Positions 48,476 through 57,162 of a stretch of 64,000 nucleotides of DNA are shown here, piece by piece. The stretch spans positions 186,001 through 250,000 of the forward strand of contig NZ_NKTZ01000002.1 in the NCBI RefSeq assembly GCF_003207855.1. Direction: 5' to 3'. This DNA is from Komagataeibacter rhaeticus. GTDB taxonomy: Bacteria; Pseudomonadota; Alphaproteobacteria; Acetobacterales; Acetobacteraceae. The notes below the pieces were generated by a model. It was not told the DNA's origin. It saw only the letters and a list, made by a program, of their open reading frames with translations, and made no database searches. How positions within the stretch are numbered: the stretch's first letter is position 1; every line of letters begins with the position of its first letter. Both the position numbers and the translations under genes were made by a program.

Positions 48476-48733
48476 TTACGCACGCCGCCGCATGAACAGC
48501 GTTGCGACAAAACCCAGCAGCGATGCCCCGATCAGGGCCAGCAGCGGGCGATCCGCCGTCACATCACGCAGGGTATCCAGAATCTCGCCCATGCCCTGCT
48601 GCGCCATGCCGCCGGCCCCCTGCATCCGGGCGGAGAACGGGGCACCGGGTTCACCGGCAAAACCGTCCAGACCATCCTGCAGGCGGCCGATGCCCTCTTC
48701 CAGATGGGTTTCGAGATTGGGGATGTCCGTCAT
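48476..48733 (-). CDS. Small YqjD/DUF883-like membrane protein
   Basis: An 85-residue protein: a soluble, Gly-rich, acidic N-terminal part (HLEEGIGRLQDGLDGFAG) and a C-terminal anchor (RPLLALIGASLLGFVATLFMRRRA) with the basic end typical of YqjD/ElaB/DUF883. The same anchor pattern is found in the CsbD-like protein at 36781. It precedes the DUF1328 gene on the same strand by about 60 bp, so the two may form a stress-related membrane pair. The precise family is uncertain. Confidence 0.65.
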   Translation of the reverse strand: MTDIPNLETHLEEGIGRLQDGLDGFAGEPGAPFSARMQGAGGMAQQGMGEILDTLRDVTADRPLLALIGASLLGFVATLFMRRRA

Positions 48734-48841
48734 GTTCCATATTCCCTTGCGTGCCGGTGGGGCAGGCCCGGACGCCGTGCCCTGTGCCCCGTTTGCCCTG
48801 CCGTCATGCCCGCGGGCGGCAGGCCCGATGGCACAGGCTTA

Positions 48842-49654
48842 TCATATCTCCGATGCCTGCCAATAGGCCGCATCCGCGCCGGGGTCCTCTTCACCCGCGA
48901 TCAGCCGCTTCATGCGTTCCGCCATGGCGCGCAGGCCGGGGGCCGTCCTGTCTCGCGGGCGGGGGCCGACCGTAAAGTCACCGCGCAGGCCGGCCGGATG
49001 ACCGGCCAGTATGATGATCCGGTCCGCCAGCACCAGCGCCTCATCCAGGTCATGGGTCACGAACAGGACCGTGCCATGCGTGCGGGCATGGATGCGCAGC
49101 AGTTCCTCCTGCAGGGCGGTGCGGGTGATCGCATCCAGCGCGCCAAAGGGTTCGTCCATCAGCAGCAGGTCCGGCTCGACCGTCAGCGCACGGGCCACCC
49201 CCACGCGCTGGCGCTGCCCGCCCGAAAGCTGACGGGGCCAGCGGTCCGCCTTGTCCGCAAGTCCGACAAGCTCCAGCGCCGCCATGGCGCGCTCACGCCG
49301 CCGGTTCCTGTCCAGACCCAGCCCTTCCAGCCCCAGTTCCACGTTACGCAGCACGCTGCGCCATGGCATGAGCTTGGCATCCTGAAACACCATGGCTGCG
49401 GGCCGGTGCACGCTGGCCGGCGTGGATTTCAGCTCCACCCGCCCCTCACCGGGGGGCATGAGCCCCATGATGACCCGCAGCAGCGTGGACTTGCCCACCC
49501 CCGAGGGGCCAAGCAGGGCCACGAACTCCCCCCGCCGGATTTCCAGATCGACATGCCGCAGGATAAAGCTGCGCCCATGGTCGTGGGACAGGCCGATATC
49601 CTCCAGCCTGACCACCACATCCGCCGTGCTGGCGGGTGTCACCACGCTATTCAT
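48842..49654 (-). CDS. ABC importer ATPase (SsuB/TauB-type)
   Basis: A 270-residue ATPase with Walker A GPSGVGKST, signature LSGGQRQRVGVARAL, Walker B LLLMDEPFGALD and H-loop FVTHDLDEA. The FQDAKLMPWRSVLRNVELGLE motif places it with nitrate/sulfonate/taurine-type importers. It energises the permease encoded just upstream. ATG at 49654 chosen, with AGGTGGGA before it; a GTG at 49660 is also in frame. It ends the three-gene importer operon. Confidence 0.93.
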   Translation of the reverse strand: MNSVVTPASTADVVVRLEDIGLSHDHGRSFILRHVDLEIRRGEFVALLGPSGVGKSTLLRVIMGLMPPGEGRVELKSTPASVHRPAAMVFQDAKLMPWRSVLRNVELGLEGLGLDRNRRRERAMAALELVGLADKADRWPRQLSGGQRQRVGVARALTVEPDLLLMDEPFGALDAITRTALQEELLRIHARTHGTVLFVTHDLDEALVLADRIIILAGHPAGLRGDFTVGPRPRDRTAPGLRAMAERMKRLIAGEEDPGADAAYWQASEI

Positions 49655-49667
49655 TCCCACCTGTCTT

Positions 49668-50432
49668 TTACCCCTGCCAGCCCAGCAGCCTCTTGCGCAC
49701 CAGCATGAACAGCGTGTCGGTCAGCGCATAGAGCAGGGCCATGGTCAGCATGTAGACCACCACCAGATCCGTTGCCAGCAGGCTGGAAGCCTGCATCATC
49801 CGCGCACCGATACCCGGCACGCCAAACAGTTCCGCCGCCACGACCGACATCCAGGCCTGCCCCAGCCCCGTCCGCAGCCCGGCCAGCACGCCGGGGGCCG
49901 AGGCCGGTATCACCACCGTACGCAGCCGCGCCCAGAATCCGCCATGTCCGAACGAGGCCGCGACTTCATACAGATCGGGATCGATCGACTGCACCGCCCC
50001 GTAAGCCGCGTAAAAATTGATCCAGAAGACGGAAATGGCGATGACAAACGTGGCCCCCGCCGTATTGAGCCCGAACCACAGGATGGCAAAGGGCACCCAT
50101 GCCAGCCCCGGAATGGGTCGCAGCACCCGCACCACGCCGGACAGCAGGCCGTCCAGCAGCGGCACCGCCCCACAGAGCAGTCCCAGCAGCGTGCCCAGCA
50201 CGGAACCCGCCAGCAGCCCGGTCAGGTAATGGGTCAGGCTGTCGCGTATGGCCTGGGTCCAGGCGCCGCTGCGTACTTCCTCCAGCCAGGCCGGCCCAAG
50301 ACTGGTGGGGGCAGGCAGCAGGCCGGACGGCACCCATCCCAGCCGGATGGAGGCTTCCCACACGCCAAACAGGACCACAAGGCCAGCCGCCCCCAGAATT
50401 GGACGCAGCAGGACAGGACGCGGCGTGATCAT
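49668..50432 (-). CDS. ABC importer permease (SsuC/TauC-type)
   Basis: A 254-residue inner-membrane protein with about six helices. The EAA loop that contacts the ATPase is visible as DLYEVAASFGHGGFWARLRTVVIPASAPGVLAGLR. GQAWMSVVAAELFGVPGIGARM is characteristic of the nitrate/sulfonate/taurine permease group. It overlaps the substrate-binding gene by four bases and is followed after 13 bp by the ATPase. Confidence 0.93.
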   Translation of the reverse strand: MITPRPVLLRPILGAAGLVVLFGVWEASIRLGWVPSGLLPAPTSLGPAWLEEVRSGAWTQAIRDSLTHYLTGLLAGSVLGTLLGLLCGAVPLLDGLLSGVVRVLRPIPGLAWVPFAILWFGLNTAGATFVIAISVFWINFYAAYGAVQSIDPDLYEVAASFGHGGFWARLRTVVIPASAPGVLAGLRTGLGQAWMSVVAAELFGVPGIGARMMQASSLLATDLVVVYMLTMALLYALTDTLFMLVRKRLLGWQG

Positions 50433-51472
50433 GGAGCAATCTGCCTGTAGGTTTCCAGATCAAACAGCGCGCCCACCGGCTCCGCCTTGCGCAGCAGGCC
50501 GGTCTGGAGTTCGAAATCCTGTAGCTGGCCCACCGCATCCACAATCCGCGCGGGGTCGGACACGAACCCCGAAGCGGAAGCCTTCAGCGCCTCGACAATG
50601 ATATCCTTGGGCAGCATGCCACCGCCCAGCGCCTGCTGCACGTAGGGTTCGGCCTGTTCCGGGTCCGTTGCCAGCAGGTGCGTTGCCCTGACGAAGCCGC
50701 TTACGAACGCGTTTTTCCATGCGGCGCGGTCAGGCGCATCCTCATTAAGGATGGCAAGGACCGAGCCGGGCTGGCCGGGCATGAGGTCATGGCCGGATGC
50801 CAGGACCCGCATGCCGGGCATCCGGTGGCGGATGATGGTCAGCGCGGGCTCACGCAGGATGGCGGCATCCACCGCACCTGCCAGGAACGCCTGCTGGGCG
50901 GCATCGATATCAATGCCGACAATATCCGCCACCTGATCCGGCTCCAGCCCGTTGCGCGCCTTCAGCCAGTAGCGCAGCAGGGTATCGGGCACCGAACCCA
51001 TGGGCTGGGCCGCGATCTTGGGCCTGTGGCCCGCCCTGGCGGCAAAATCGGCAAAGCGCTGGCGGAGCGCATCGGGGGCCAGCGGGACCGGCTGCTCGGG
51101 CAGGTCCACCGCCAGTGCCCCGCGCGATACGATCTCCAGTTCCTCGGTCGCCGCACTGGCCACCACCTTTACATCCGCGCCATGGGCACGCGCCTGCAGC
51201 AGCGGCAGGACACCCGCCACATAGGCATCGATCTTGCCCGACATCAGTGCCTGTATGGCCTGTGGCCCGGACTGGAAGCGGACAAGCTGCATGTCGATCC
51301 CGGCATCCCGTGTCCAGTTCTTGCCCTGCATGACAAAAAGCGGAGCGGAACCGATAACCGGAATGTAGCCAACACGAACCGTAGCCGCCTGGGCACCCGC
51401 GCACAGGCCAAGCACGGCCGTCAGGACATGAACGCTACGGCGTATCACACGCCGGAAAAGGGATACTGTCAT
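50429..51472 (-). CDS. ABC importer substrate-binding protein (SsuA/ThiY-like)
   Basis: A 347-residue periplasmic binding protein. The signal peptide has an Arg-rich n-region (LFRRVIRRSVHVLTAVLGL) and an AGAQAA cleavage site. The mature part starts TVRVGYIPVIGSAPLFVMQGKNW, typical of the NMT1/SsuA group. Later SGKIDAYVAGVLPLLQARAHG and DAAILREPALTII match domain-swap strands. Ligand could be a sulfonate, nitrate, or pyrimidine-like compound; no catabolic gene nearby helps. It heads the importer operon, with an AT-rich promoter-like spacer before it. Confidence 0.9.
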   Translation of the reverse strand: MTVSLFRRVIRRSVHVLTAVLGLCAGAQAATVRVGYIPVIGSAPLFVMQGKNWTRDAGIDMQLVRFQSGPQAIQALMSGKIDAYVAGVLPLLQARAHGADVKVVASAATEELEIVSRGALAVDLPEQPVPLAPDALRQRFADFAARAGHRPKIAAQPMGSVPDTLLRYWLKARNGLEPDQVADIVGIDIDAAQQAFLAGAVDAAILREPALTIIRHRMPGMRVLASGHDLMPGQPGSVLAILNEDAPDRAAWKNAFVSGFVRATHLLATDPEQAEPYVQQALGGGMLPKDIIVEALKASASGFVSDPARIVDAVGQLQDFELQTGLLRKAEPVGALFDLETYRQIAP

Positions 51473-51592
51473 GGCTAAAGCCCTGTCTGCTACGCGGAAG
51501 GAATGAACCGATTAATACACTATCGAAAATATATGTAAGCCCGTCTGGATGGCTATATAACGATAAAATAATGTTGGATTGCAAAAAACCAC

Positions 51593-51620
51593 AAAAAAAC
51601 CCGGCCTGAGCCGGGTTTTT
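51593..51620 (-). terminator. Intrinsic terminator of the ribosomal-protein operon
   Basis: AACCCGGC (51598-51605) pairs with GCCGGGTT (51610-51617) around a CTGA loop. On the minus strand it is followed by a run of T, placing it just after rplQ. A T-run on plus (51616-51620) makes it potentially bidirectional, though no plus-strand gene precedes it. Confidence 0.9.
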
Positions 51621-51639
51621 CGGAAGCAACCGGCCTGCC

Positions 51640-52065
51640 TCAGGCAGCCAGGTTTTCTTCATGATTGGCTTCCGGGCGCGGACCGCTGTCCTGACCCTTG
51701 GCCGACACATCGCGGTCAACCAGTTCGATCACGGCCATATCGGCCGCATCGCCATGGCGCATGCCCGCACGCAGCACGCGGGTGTAGCCACCCTGGCGCG
51801 TCTTGTAGCGGTCAGCCACCGTGGCGAACAGCTTGGACACGATCTTGTCGTCACGCAGCTGGGCGAAAGCCTGACGGCGGGCGTGCAGGTCACCCCGCTT
51901 GCCAAGGGTGATCAGCTTTTCCACCACCGGGCGCAGTTCCTTCGCCTTGGGCAGTGTGGTGGTGATCTGTTCGTGCTTGATCAGGGCGACTGCCATGTTG
52001 CGAAACATGGCCAGTCGATGGGACGAGGTAACGCCGAGCTTACGGCCGGCAACACCGTGACGCAT
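51640..52065 (-). CDS. rplQ: 50S ribosomal protein L17
   Basis: A 141-residue protein of the large subunit. The start [24 protein letters not shown] is diagnostic; the globular core ends near 118 ([14 protein letters not shown]), and a Gln/Glu/Asn-rich tail follows, as in other alphaproteobacteria. It follows rpoA by 33 bp and is the last gene before the terminator. Confidence 0.98.
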   Translation of the reverse strand: MRHGVAGRKLGVTSSHRLAMFRNMAVALIKHEQITTTLPKAKELRPVVEKLITLGKRGDLHARRQAFAQLRDDKIVSKLFATVADRYKTRQGGYTRVLRAGMRHGDAADMAVIELVDRDVSAKGQDSGPRPEANHEENLAA

Positions 52066-52098
52066 GATGTAATTTCCTGTTTTATCCGGTTCGGAGGA

Positions 52099-53118
52099 TC
52101 AGAACGGCTCGTCGAGCCTCTTTGCCAGATCTTCGATATTTTCCGGCGGCCAGGCCGGTACGTTCATACCCAGTGAAAGCCCCATGGCGGTCAGGACTTC
52201 CTTGATCTCGTTGAGCGACTTGCGGCCGAAATTCGGCGTGCGCAGCATCTCCTGCTCGGTCTTCTGCACCAGATCACCGATATAGACGATGTTGTCGTTC
52301 TTCAGGCAGTTGGCGCTACGCACCGACAGTTCCAGTTCGTCAACCTTGCGCAGCAGGTTGCGGTTGAACGGCAGGTCATCCTGCGGCTCTTCCGTGCGCA
52401 CCGTGCGCGGCTCATCAAAGTTGATGAACAGCTGGAGCTGGTCCTGCAGGATACGCGCGGCCAGCGCCACGGCATCTTCAGGCGTCACGGCGCCGTTCGT
52501 CTCGACCGTCAGCAGCAGGCGGTCATAGTCGGTGACCTGACCCACGCGGGTCTGCTCCACCTTGTAGGACACCCGACGGACGGGGGAGTAGATGGCATCA
52601 ACCGGGATCAGGCCAATGGGTGCGTCTTCCGGGCGGTTGGCCGCCGCGGGAACATACCCCTTGCCCATGTTCACGGTGAACTCCATGCCGAACTTCACCC
52701 CTTCATCAAGTGTGCAGATGACCAGGTCGGGGTTCATGACTTCAATGTCATGCCCGGTCTGGATCTGTCCGGCACGCACTTCGCCAGGCCCCGTGGCCGT
52801 CAGCACCATGCGCTTGGGGCCTTCGCCATGCATCCGCAGTGCGAGCTGCTTGATGTTGAGCACGATGTCGGTCACGTCTTCACGAACACCCGCCACCGAC
52901 GAGAATTCATGCAGCACGCCGTCAATCTGGATTGCCGTAACCGCAGCCCCCTGCAGGGACGACAGCAGAACCCGACGGATCGCATTGCCCAGCGTCATGC
53001 CGAAGCCGCGTTCCAGCGGCTCGGCTACGACGGTTGCAATGCGCGAAGGTTCCGCCCCCGGTTCGACTTCCAGCTTTTCCGGCTTGATCAGGGATTGCCA
53101 GTTTTTCTGGAGGACCAA
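52099..53118 (-). CDS. rpoA: DNA-directed RNA polymerase subunit alpha
   Basis: A 339-residue subunit that dimerises to assemble polymerase and contacts regulators and UP elements through its C-terminal domain. The N-terminal dimer domain ([31 protein letters not shown]) and the C-terminal helical domain ([48 protein letters not shown]) are complete. The start is a TTG at 53118 ([10 protein letters not shown]), with AAAGG eight bases before it and a stop shortly upstream in frame, so no ATG is available. The 122-bp spacer to rpsK holds two strong dyads. Confidence 0.97.
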   Translation of the reverse strand: MVLQKNWQSLIKPEKLEVEPGAEPSRIATVVAEPLERGFGMTLGNAIRRVLLSSLQGAAVTAIQIDGVLHEFSSVAGVREDVTDIVLNIKQLALRMHGEGPKRMVLTATGPGEVRAGQIQTGHDIEVMNPDLVICTLDEGVKFGMEFTVNMGKGYVPAAANRPEDAPIGLIPVDAIYSPVRRVSYKVEQTRVGQVTDYDRLLLTVETNGAVTPEDAVALAARILQDQLQLFINFDEPRTVRTEEPQDDLPFNRNLLRKVDELELSVRSANCLKNDNIVYIGDLVQKTEQEMLRTPNFGRKSLNEIKEVLTAMGLSLGMNVPAWPPENIEDLAKRLDEPF

Positions 53119-53139
53119 GGTAATGGCCTTTCAAGACTG

Positions 53140-53165
53140 ATCTGCCGCCTGTTGGTGCGGCAGAT
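53140..53165 (-). promoter_or_regulatory. Hairpin upstream of rpoA
   Basis: ATCTGCCGC (53140-53148) pairs with GCGGCAGAT (53157-53165), nine pairs with an eight-base loop, 21 nt upstream of the TTG start of rpoA in the transcript. No T-run follows. It could shape translation or RNA processing of rpoA. Confidence 0.45.
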
Positions 53166-53198
53166 GGTACCCCACAGGGAGGTACCGGAATGACAATC

Positions 53199-53218
53199 TT
53201 CCCCCGCATGCGGGGGAA
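53199..53218 (-). promoter_or_regulatory. 20-bp perfect palindrome in the rpsK-rpoA spacer
   Basis: TTCCCCCGCATGCGGGGGAA is a perfect 20-bp palindrome shortly after the rpsK stop. As RNA it would form a GC-rich stem; as DNA it could bind a dimer. It and the hairpin at 53140 together fill most of the spacer. Confidence 0.4.
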
Positions 53219-53240
53219 TACGACTAACGCAGGGCGCCGA

Positions 53241-53633
53241 TCAGACGCGACGGCGCTTGCGCGGGCGGCAGCCGTTATGCGGCACCGGCGTCATGTCGCG
53301 GATGGCCGTGATCGAGAAACCGACAGCCTGCAGGGCACGCAGTGCGCTCTCACGCCCCGACCCGGGACCGGAAACCTCGATTTCCAGCGTCTCCATGCCG
53401 TGCTCGCGCGCCTTGCGGCCCGCATCCTCGGCGGCAACCTGGGCTGCGTACGGGGTGGATTTGCGCGACCCCTTGAAACCCTGGGCACCAGCGGAAGACC
53501 AGGCAATCGCGTTGCCCTGGGCGTCGGAAATGGTGATCATGGTGTTGTTGAAGGTGGACAGCACATGCGCCACACCGGAAATGATGTTTTTCCGCTCTTT
53601 CTTGCGAATACGCGGAGCCGCAGCTTTCGCCAT
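53241..53633 (-). CDS. rpsK: 30S ribosomal protein S11
   Basis: A 130-residue small-subunit platform protein. [27 protein letters not shown] and the end [18 protein letters not shown] are diagnostic. It follows rpsM after 81 bp and precedes rpoA after a 122-bp spacer holding two dyads, which is longer than other gaps in the operon. Confidence 0.98.
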   Translation of the reverse strand: MAKAAAPRIRKKERKNIISGVAHVLSTFNNTMITISDAQGNAIAWSSAGAQGFKGSRKSTPYAAQVAAEDAGRKAREHGMETLEIEVSGPGSGRESALRALQAVGFSITAIRDMTPVPHNGCRPRKRRRV

Positions 53634-53714
53634 AGTTTTCTCGATCCTGTCAGTTCAAACGGGCACGGAGCGCATAAGGCACGCCCCGTGCATTCATACC
53701 GGGCAATCCGCTGA

Positions 53715-54092
53715 TTAGCGGGTCGCCTTCTTCTTGCCCGCAATAGCCACGGCCTTACCCTTGCGGGTACGGGCGTTGGTATGAGTCCGCTGACCATGGA
53801 CAGGCAGCCCACGCCGGTGGCGCAGGCCACGGTAGCAGCCAAGGTCCATCAGACGCTTGATGTTCATCGCCACTTCACGGCGAAGATCACCTTCCACGCG
53901 GTAGTTGCTGTCGATCAGTTCACGGATCTTGCCGATCTCGTCGTCCGACAGCTCGTTCACGCGCCGCTCAGCCGGGATTTCCAGCTGGTCGCAGATCGCC
54001 TGGGCCTTCGTCGCCCCGATACCATAGATATAACGCAGGGCAATTGTGACCCGCTTGTTAGTTGGGATGTTCACGCCGGCAATACGTGCCAC
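53715..54092 (-). CDS. rpsM: 30S ribosomal protein S13
   Basis: A 125-residue small-subunit head protein ([25 protein letters not shown]-terminal [13 protein letters not shown]). The start is a GTG at 54092 with GAGGAG ahead of it. It is the first gene of the alpha operon segment and has a consensus-like promoter about 190 bp upstream. rpmJ, often between secY and rpsM, is absent; adk occupies that position. Confidence 0.98.
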   Translation of the reverse strand: MARIAGVNIPTNKRVTIALRYIYGIGATKAQAICDQLEIPAERRVNELSDDEIGKIRELIDSNYRVEGDLRREVAMNIKRLMDLGCYRGLRHRRGLPVHGQRTHTNARTRKGKAVAIAGKKKATR

Positions 54093-54281
54093 GCCACTTA
54101 CTCCTCGTCCGCCCTGTTCGGGGCACTACATTTAGGCAGGGCTGCTTCACACCACCTGCCCGACTGGCAGGAGCGCCGTGAACATACCGGTCCGACCGGC
54201 CAACCCCAGCATCATTCATTCAGGCCGCCTGCGCCGGACCATCGGGCCGACTCAAGCGACATTCATACCTTGAGGGCGCGC
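54093..54281 (-). other. Long GC-rich leader of rpsM, function not established
   Basis: This 189-nt stretch has no gene. If the promoter at 54282-54309 is used, it is nearly all 5' leader of rpsM. CCTGCC/GGCAGG arms and a GGTCCGACCGGCC-type dyad suggest RNA structure, and a leader this long before rpsM recalls S4-type autogenous control sites in other bacteria. No known fold can be asserted. Confidence 0.35.
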
Positions 54282-54309
54282 AATATACTGCTGCCCCCCC
54301 ATGAGTCAA
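54282..54309 (-). promoter_or_regulatory. Sigma-70 promoter before rpsM
   Basis: On the minus strand TTGACT (54309-54304) is followed after 16 bp by TATATT (54287-54282). Both hexamers are near consensus. Transcription would start about 54275, leaving a leader of about 180 nt before rpsM. It begins right after the adk stop, so rpsM-rpsK-rpoA-rplQ can be transcribed independently. Confidence 0.65.
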
Positions 54310-54319
54310 TTATTTTGCA

Positions 54320-54979
54320 TCACTTTTTCGTGATGCGGTCGATGACAGCAAAGACTTCCTGCGTCACCGCATCGATATCAGCCATGCCGTCAATCCGGTA
54401 CAGCCGCTTCTCCTCCTCATAATAAGGCAGGATCGGGGCCGTCAGTTCCCGGTAGGTTTTCAGTCGGGCCGCCACGGTTTCGCGCCGGTCGTCCTCGCGG
54501 CGGATGAACTCATGTCCACCACATACGTCGCATGTGCCCGCGACCTTCGGCCGCTTGAACACATCATTATAGCCTGCCCCGCACCTGGCACAGGTATAAC
54601 GACCCGCAATCCGGTCGGCCAGGGCATCCTCATCCACGTCCAGCAGCAGCACGGCATCAATGTGCTGCCCACTGCGTGCCAGCATCGTATCCAGCGCCTC
54701 GGCCTGCGCGCGGGTGCGTGGAAAACCATCAAGGATAAAGCCCTTGGCGCAGTCCGGCTGGCGGATACGCTTTTCGATCATGGCGATGATCAGATCATCG
54801 GGCACGAGCCTGCCTTCGGCCATGATGGTCTTGACCTGCTGCCCAAGCGGGCTGTCCGCCGCGACTTCGGCGCGCAGCATGTCCCCGGTCGAGATCTGCG
54901 CAATTCCATACCGCTCTTCCAGCCGTTTCGACTGCGTGCCTTTGCCGGCACCTGGCGGTCCAAGAAAAATGATGTTCAA
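54320..54979 (-). CDS. adk: Adenylate kinase (zinc-LID type)
   Basis: A 219-residue nucleoside monophosphate kinase converting AMP and ATP to two ADP. The P-loop is GPPGAGKGTQ (residues 7-16), followed by the NMP-binding region and FPRTRAQAE. The LID contains four cysteines (CARCGAGY and CDVCGG) that should bind structural zinc; in E. coli Adk this site is replaced by hydrogen-bonding residues. It overlaps secY by four bases, so the two are translationally coupled. Confidence 0.97.
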   Translation of the reverse strand: MNIIFLGPPGAGKGTQSKRLEERYGIAQISTGDMLRAEVAADSPLGQQVKTIMAEGRLVPDDLIIAMIEKRIRQPDCAKGFILDGFPRTRAQAEALDTMLARSGQHIDAVLLLDVDEDALADRIAGRYTCARCGAGYNDVFKRPKVAGTCDVCGGHEFIRREDDRRETVAARLKTYRELTAPILPYYEEEKRLYRIDGMADIDAVTQEVFAVIDRITKK

Positions 54980-56325
54980 CGCACCCTGCCCTTTCTGCCC
55001 CGTCCCCGGCGCATGAGTCCCTGATACTGGTGCGCCACCAGATGCGACTGCACCTGTGTCACCGTATCGATCGTCACCGTCACGATAATGATCAGACTCG
55101 TGCCACCGAAATAGAAAGGCACGTTGTAATGGCTGATCAGGATCTGCGGCAACAGGCAGACGGCAACAAGATAGAGCGCACCGATCGTTGTGATGCGGGT
55201 CAGGATACGGTCAAAGAACGCAGCCGTATTCGCCCCGGGGCGGATACCCGGCACGAACCCGCCCTGCTTGCGCAGGTTCTCGGCCGTTTCCTGCGGGTTG
55301 AACGTCACCGCCGCATAGAAATACGAGAAGAACACGATCATCGCCGCATAGAACAGCATGTACAGCGGCTGCCCCTGCCCCAGTTCCTGCCCCAGGAAGG
55401 AGAGCCATCCCGGCATGGAACTGTTATTGACGAATCCCGCGATCGTGACCGGAATCAGCAGCACGGACGAGGCAAAGATCGGCGGGATGGACCCTGCGGT
55501 ATTCACCTTCAGCGGCATATGGGTGGAGTCCCCACCGAACATGCGCTGGCCAACCTGCCGCTTGGGGTACTGGATGACGACCCTGCGCTGCGCCAGTTCC
55601 ATAAATACGATGAACGCGATGGTGATCGCCGCCAGCACCAGGAAAACCAGCACGAAGAACGGGGACAGCGCGCCGGTGTAGCCAAGCTGGAACAGGCTTG
55701 CCAGGGCATTGGGCAGGTTCGCCACGATACCGGCAAAGATGATCAGCGAGATCCCGTTGCCAACCCCCCGTGACGTGATCTGTTCCCCCAGCCACATCAG
55801 GAACATGGTCCCCCCCACAAGGGTCAGGACGCAGGACACGATGAAGAACATCCCCGGCGATACCACCGCCGAGCCCGCCTCGGTATGCATGTTCTCCAGC
55901 CCGATGGCGATGCCGTAGGCCTGAAACAGGGCGATCACGACCGTAAGATAGCGGGTATATTCGTTCAGCTTGCGCCGTCCGCCCTCGCCTTCCTTCTTCA
56001 GGGCCTCAAGGGAGGGAATCGCTGCTGACATCAGCTGTACAATGATCGAGGCGCTGATATAGGGCATGATATTGAGTGCGAACACGGTCATGCGCCCCAG
56101 CGCCCCGCCCGTGAACATGTCGAACATACCCAGGATACCGCCCTGATGCCGGGCCAGAAGCTGCCCCATCACCGTCGCGTCGACGCCTGGAACGGGGATA
56201 TAGGTGCCAATCCGGTAAACGATCAGCGCACCCAGGGTGAACCAGATACGCTTCTTCAGTTCCGTCGCGTTGGCAAAGGAACTGAAATTCAAATTGGCAG
56301 CCAACTGTTCGGCCGCGGAGGCCAT
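54976..56325 (-). CDS. secY: Preprotein translocase subunit SecY
   Basis: A 449-residue inner-membrane channel with about ten helices that forms the SecYEG pore for secretion and membrane insertion. LGALIVYRIGTYIPVPGVDA opens the protein and the cytoplasmic loops (KKEGEGGRRKLNEYTRYLTV, VVIQYPKRQVGQRMFGG) that bind ribosome and SecA are complete. The C-terminal RRGRGRKGRVR tail is basic. It follows rplO after 158 bp that contain two hairpins and a T-run, the widest gap in this part of the operon. Confidence 0.98.
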   Translation of the reverse strand: MASAAEQLAANLNFSSFANATELKKRIWFTLGALIVYRIGTYIPVPGVDATVMGQLLARHQGGILGMFDMFTGGALGRMTVFALNIMPYISASIIVQLMSAAIPSLEALKKEGEGGRRKLNEYTRYLTVVIALFQAYGIAIGLENMHTEAGSAVVSPGMFFIVSCVLTLVGGTMFLMWLGEQITSRGVGNGISLIIFAGIVANLPNALASLFQLGYTGALSPFFVLVFLVLAAITIAFIVFMELAQRRVVIQYPKRQVGQRMFGGDSTHMPLKVNTAGSIPPIFASSVLLIPVTIAGFVNNSSMPGWLSFLGQELGQGQPLYMLFYAAMIVFFSYFYAAVTFNPQETAENLRKQGGFVPGIRPGANTAAFFDRILTRITTIGALYLVAVCLLPQILISHYNVPFYFGGTSLIIIVTVTIDTVTQVQSHLVAHQYQGLMRRGRGRKGRVR

Positions 56326-56384
56326 GCGCCCATCCTTTCACAAGAACAGCGCCACCGCTGGAGGCGGGACGCTGTCATGATAAA

Positions 56385-56478
56385 AAAAACCGCAGAAAGT
56401 AATAAAGCGATGCGCCCGCCGAGTGCAAGCAGCATCGCTTTTATCATGCTTCGGGTACAGAACGTGCCTGTAACCCGA
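56385..56478 (-). promoter_or_regulatory. Two hairpins and a T-run between rplO and secY
   Basis: In transcript order: TCGGGTTACAG pairs imperfectly with CTGTACCCGA (56478-56451), then AAAGCGATGC with GCATCGCTTT (56441-56404), then TTACTTTCTGCGG and an eight-T run (about 56392-56385). The T-run sits too far after the second stem for a classic terminator, but together they could attenuate transcription into secY-adk. Confidence 0.4.
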
Positions 56479-56483
56479 ACCGG

Positions 56484-56972
56484 TCATTCCGCGGCAGGAG
56501 CCTGCTGCTTCTGCGCCTTGACCTGCACCTTGCCACCGGCCTTCTCGACCGCCGCAATGGCGCAGGCCGAAGCCCCCGCCACCTCAATGGTCACCGCGTG
56601 GTTCAGTTCACCGTCACCCAGCAGGCGGATACCGGCAAAACGGCCAGAACCGATCAGGCCAGCCTTGGTCAGCACTTCTTCCGTCACGACAGCCTTGGCA
56701 TCAACCTTGCCTGCCGCGATGGCCTTGTCCAGCGTGCCCAGGTTCACCACCGCATAGTCCTTGCGGAAGATGTTCTTGAAGCCGCGCTTGGGCAGACGAC
56801 GGTAGATGGGCAGCTGGCCACCCTCAAACCCGTTCAACGACACGCCGGAACGTGCCTTCTGGCCCTTGACACCTTTGCCGGATGTCTTGCCCTTGCCGGA
56901 GCCGATACCGCGACCAAGGCGTTTCTTGCGATAACGCGCGCCCTCGTTGTCACGAAGTTCGTTCAGGTTCAT
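56484..56972 (-). CDS. rplO: 50S ribosomal protein L15
   Basis: A 162-residue large-subunit protein. The Gly/Arg-rich N-terminus ([20 protein letters not shown]) threads into rRNA, and [18 protein letters not shown] is diagnostic. The C-terminal tail ([12 protein letters not shown]) is extended by a few residues. Only one base separates it from rpmD. Confidence 0.98.
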   Translation of the reverse strand: MNLNELRDNEGARYRKKRLGRGIGSGKGKTSGKGVKGQKARSGVSLNGFEGGQLPIYRRLPKRGFKNIFRKDYAVVNLGTLDKAIAAGKVDAKAVVTEEVLTKAGLIGSGRFAGIRLLGDGELNHAVTIEVAGASACAIAAVEKAGGKVQVKAQKQQAPAAE

Positions 56973-56973
56973 C

Positions 56974-57162
56974 TCAATCCTCCACCTTGATCAGGTGGGA
57001 CACCTTGCGGATCATGCCACGAACGGAAGGGGTATCCTCCAGTTCGCGGGTCCGACCGATCTTGTTCAGGCCAAGACCGACCAGCGTCGCCTGCTGGCCC
57101 GGCTTCTGCCCGTTACCGGAATGTAGCTGGGTAACGCGAATGGTTGCCTTGGTATCAGACAT
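56974..57162 (-). CDS. rpmD: 50S ribosomal protein L30
   Basis: A 62-residue protein of the bacterial short form. [37 protein letters not shown] is complete. It overlaps the end of rpsE by eight bases, so its translation is probably coupled. Confidence 0.97.
   Translation of the reverse strand: MSDTKATIRVTQLHSGNGQKPGQQATLVGLGLNKIGRTRELEDTPSVRGMIRKVSHLIKVED

Noticed and set aside
54317-54336. GCATCAC/GTGATGC hairpin at the adk 3' end as a terminator
   Set aside because: It lies mostly within the adk coding end and is not followed by a T-run on the minus strand; the next bases form the -35 of the rpsM promoter.
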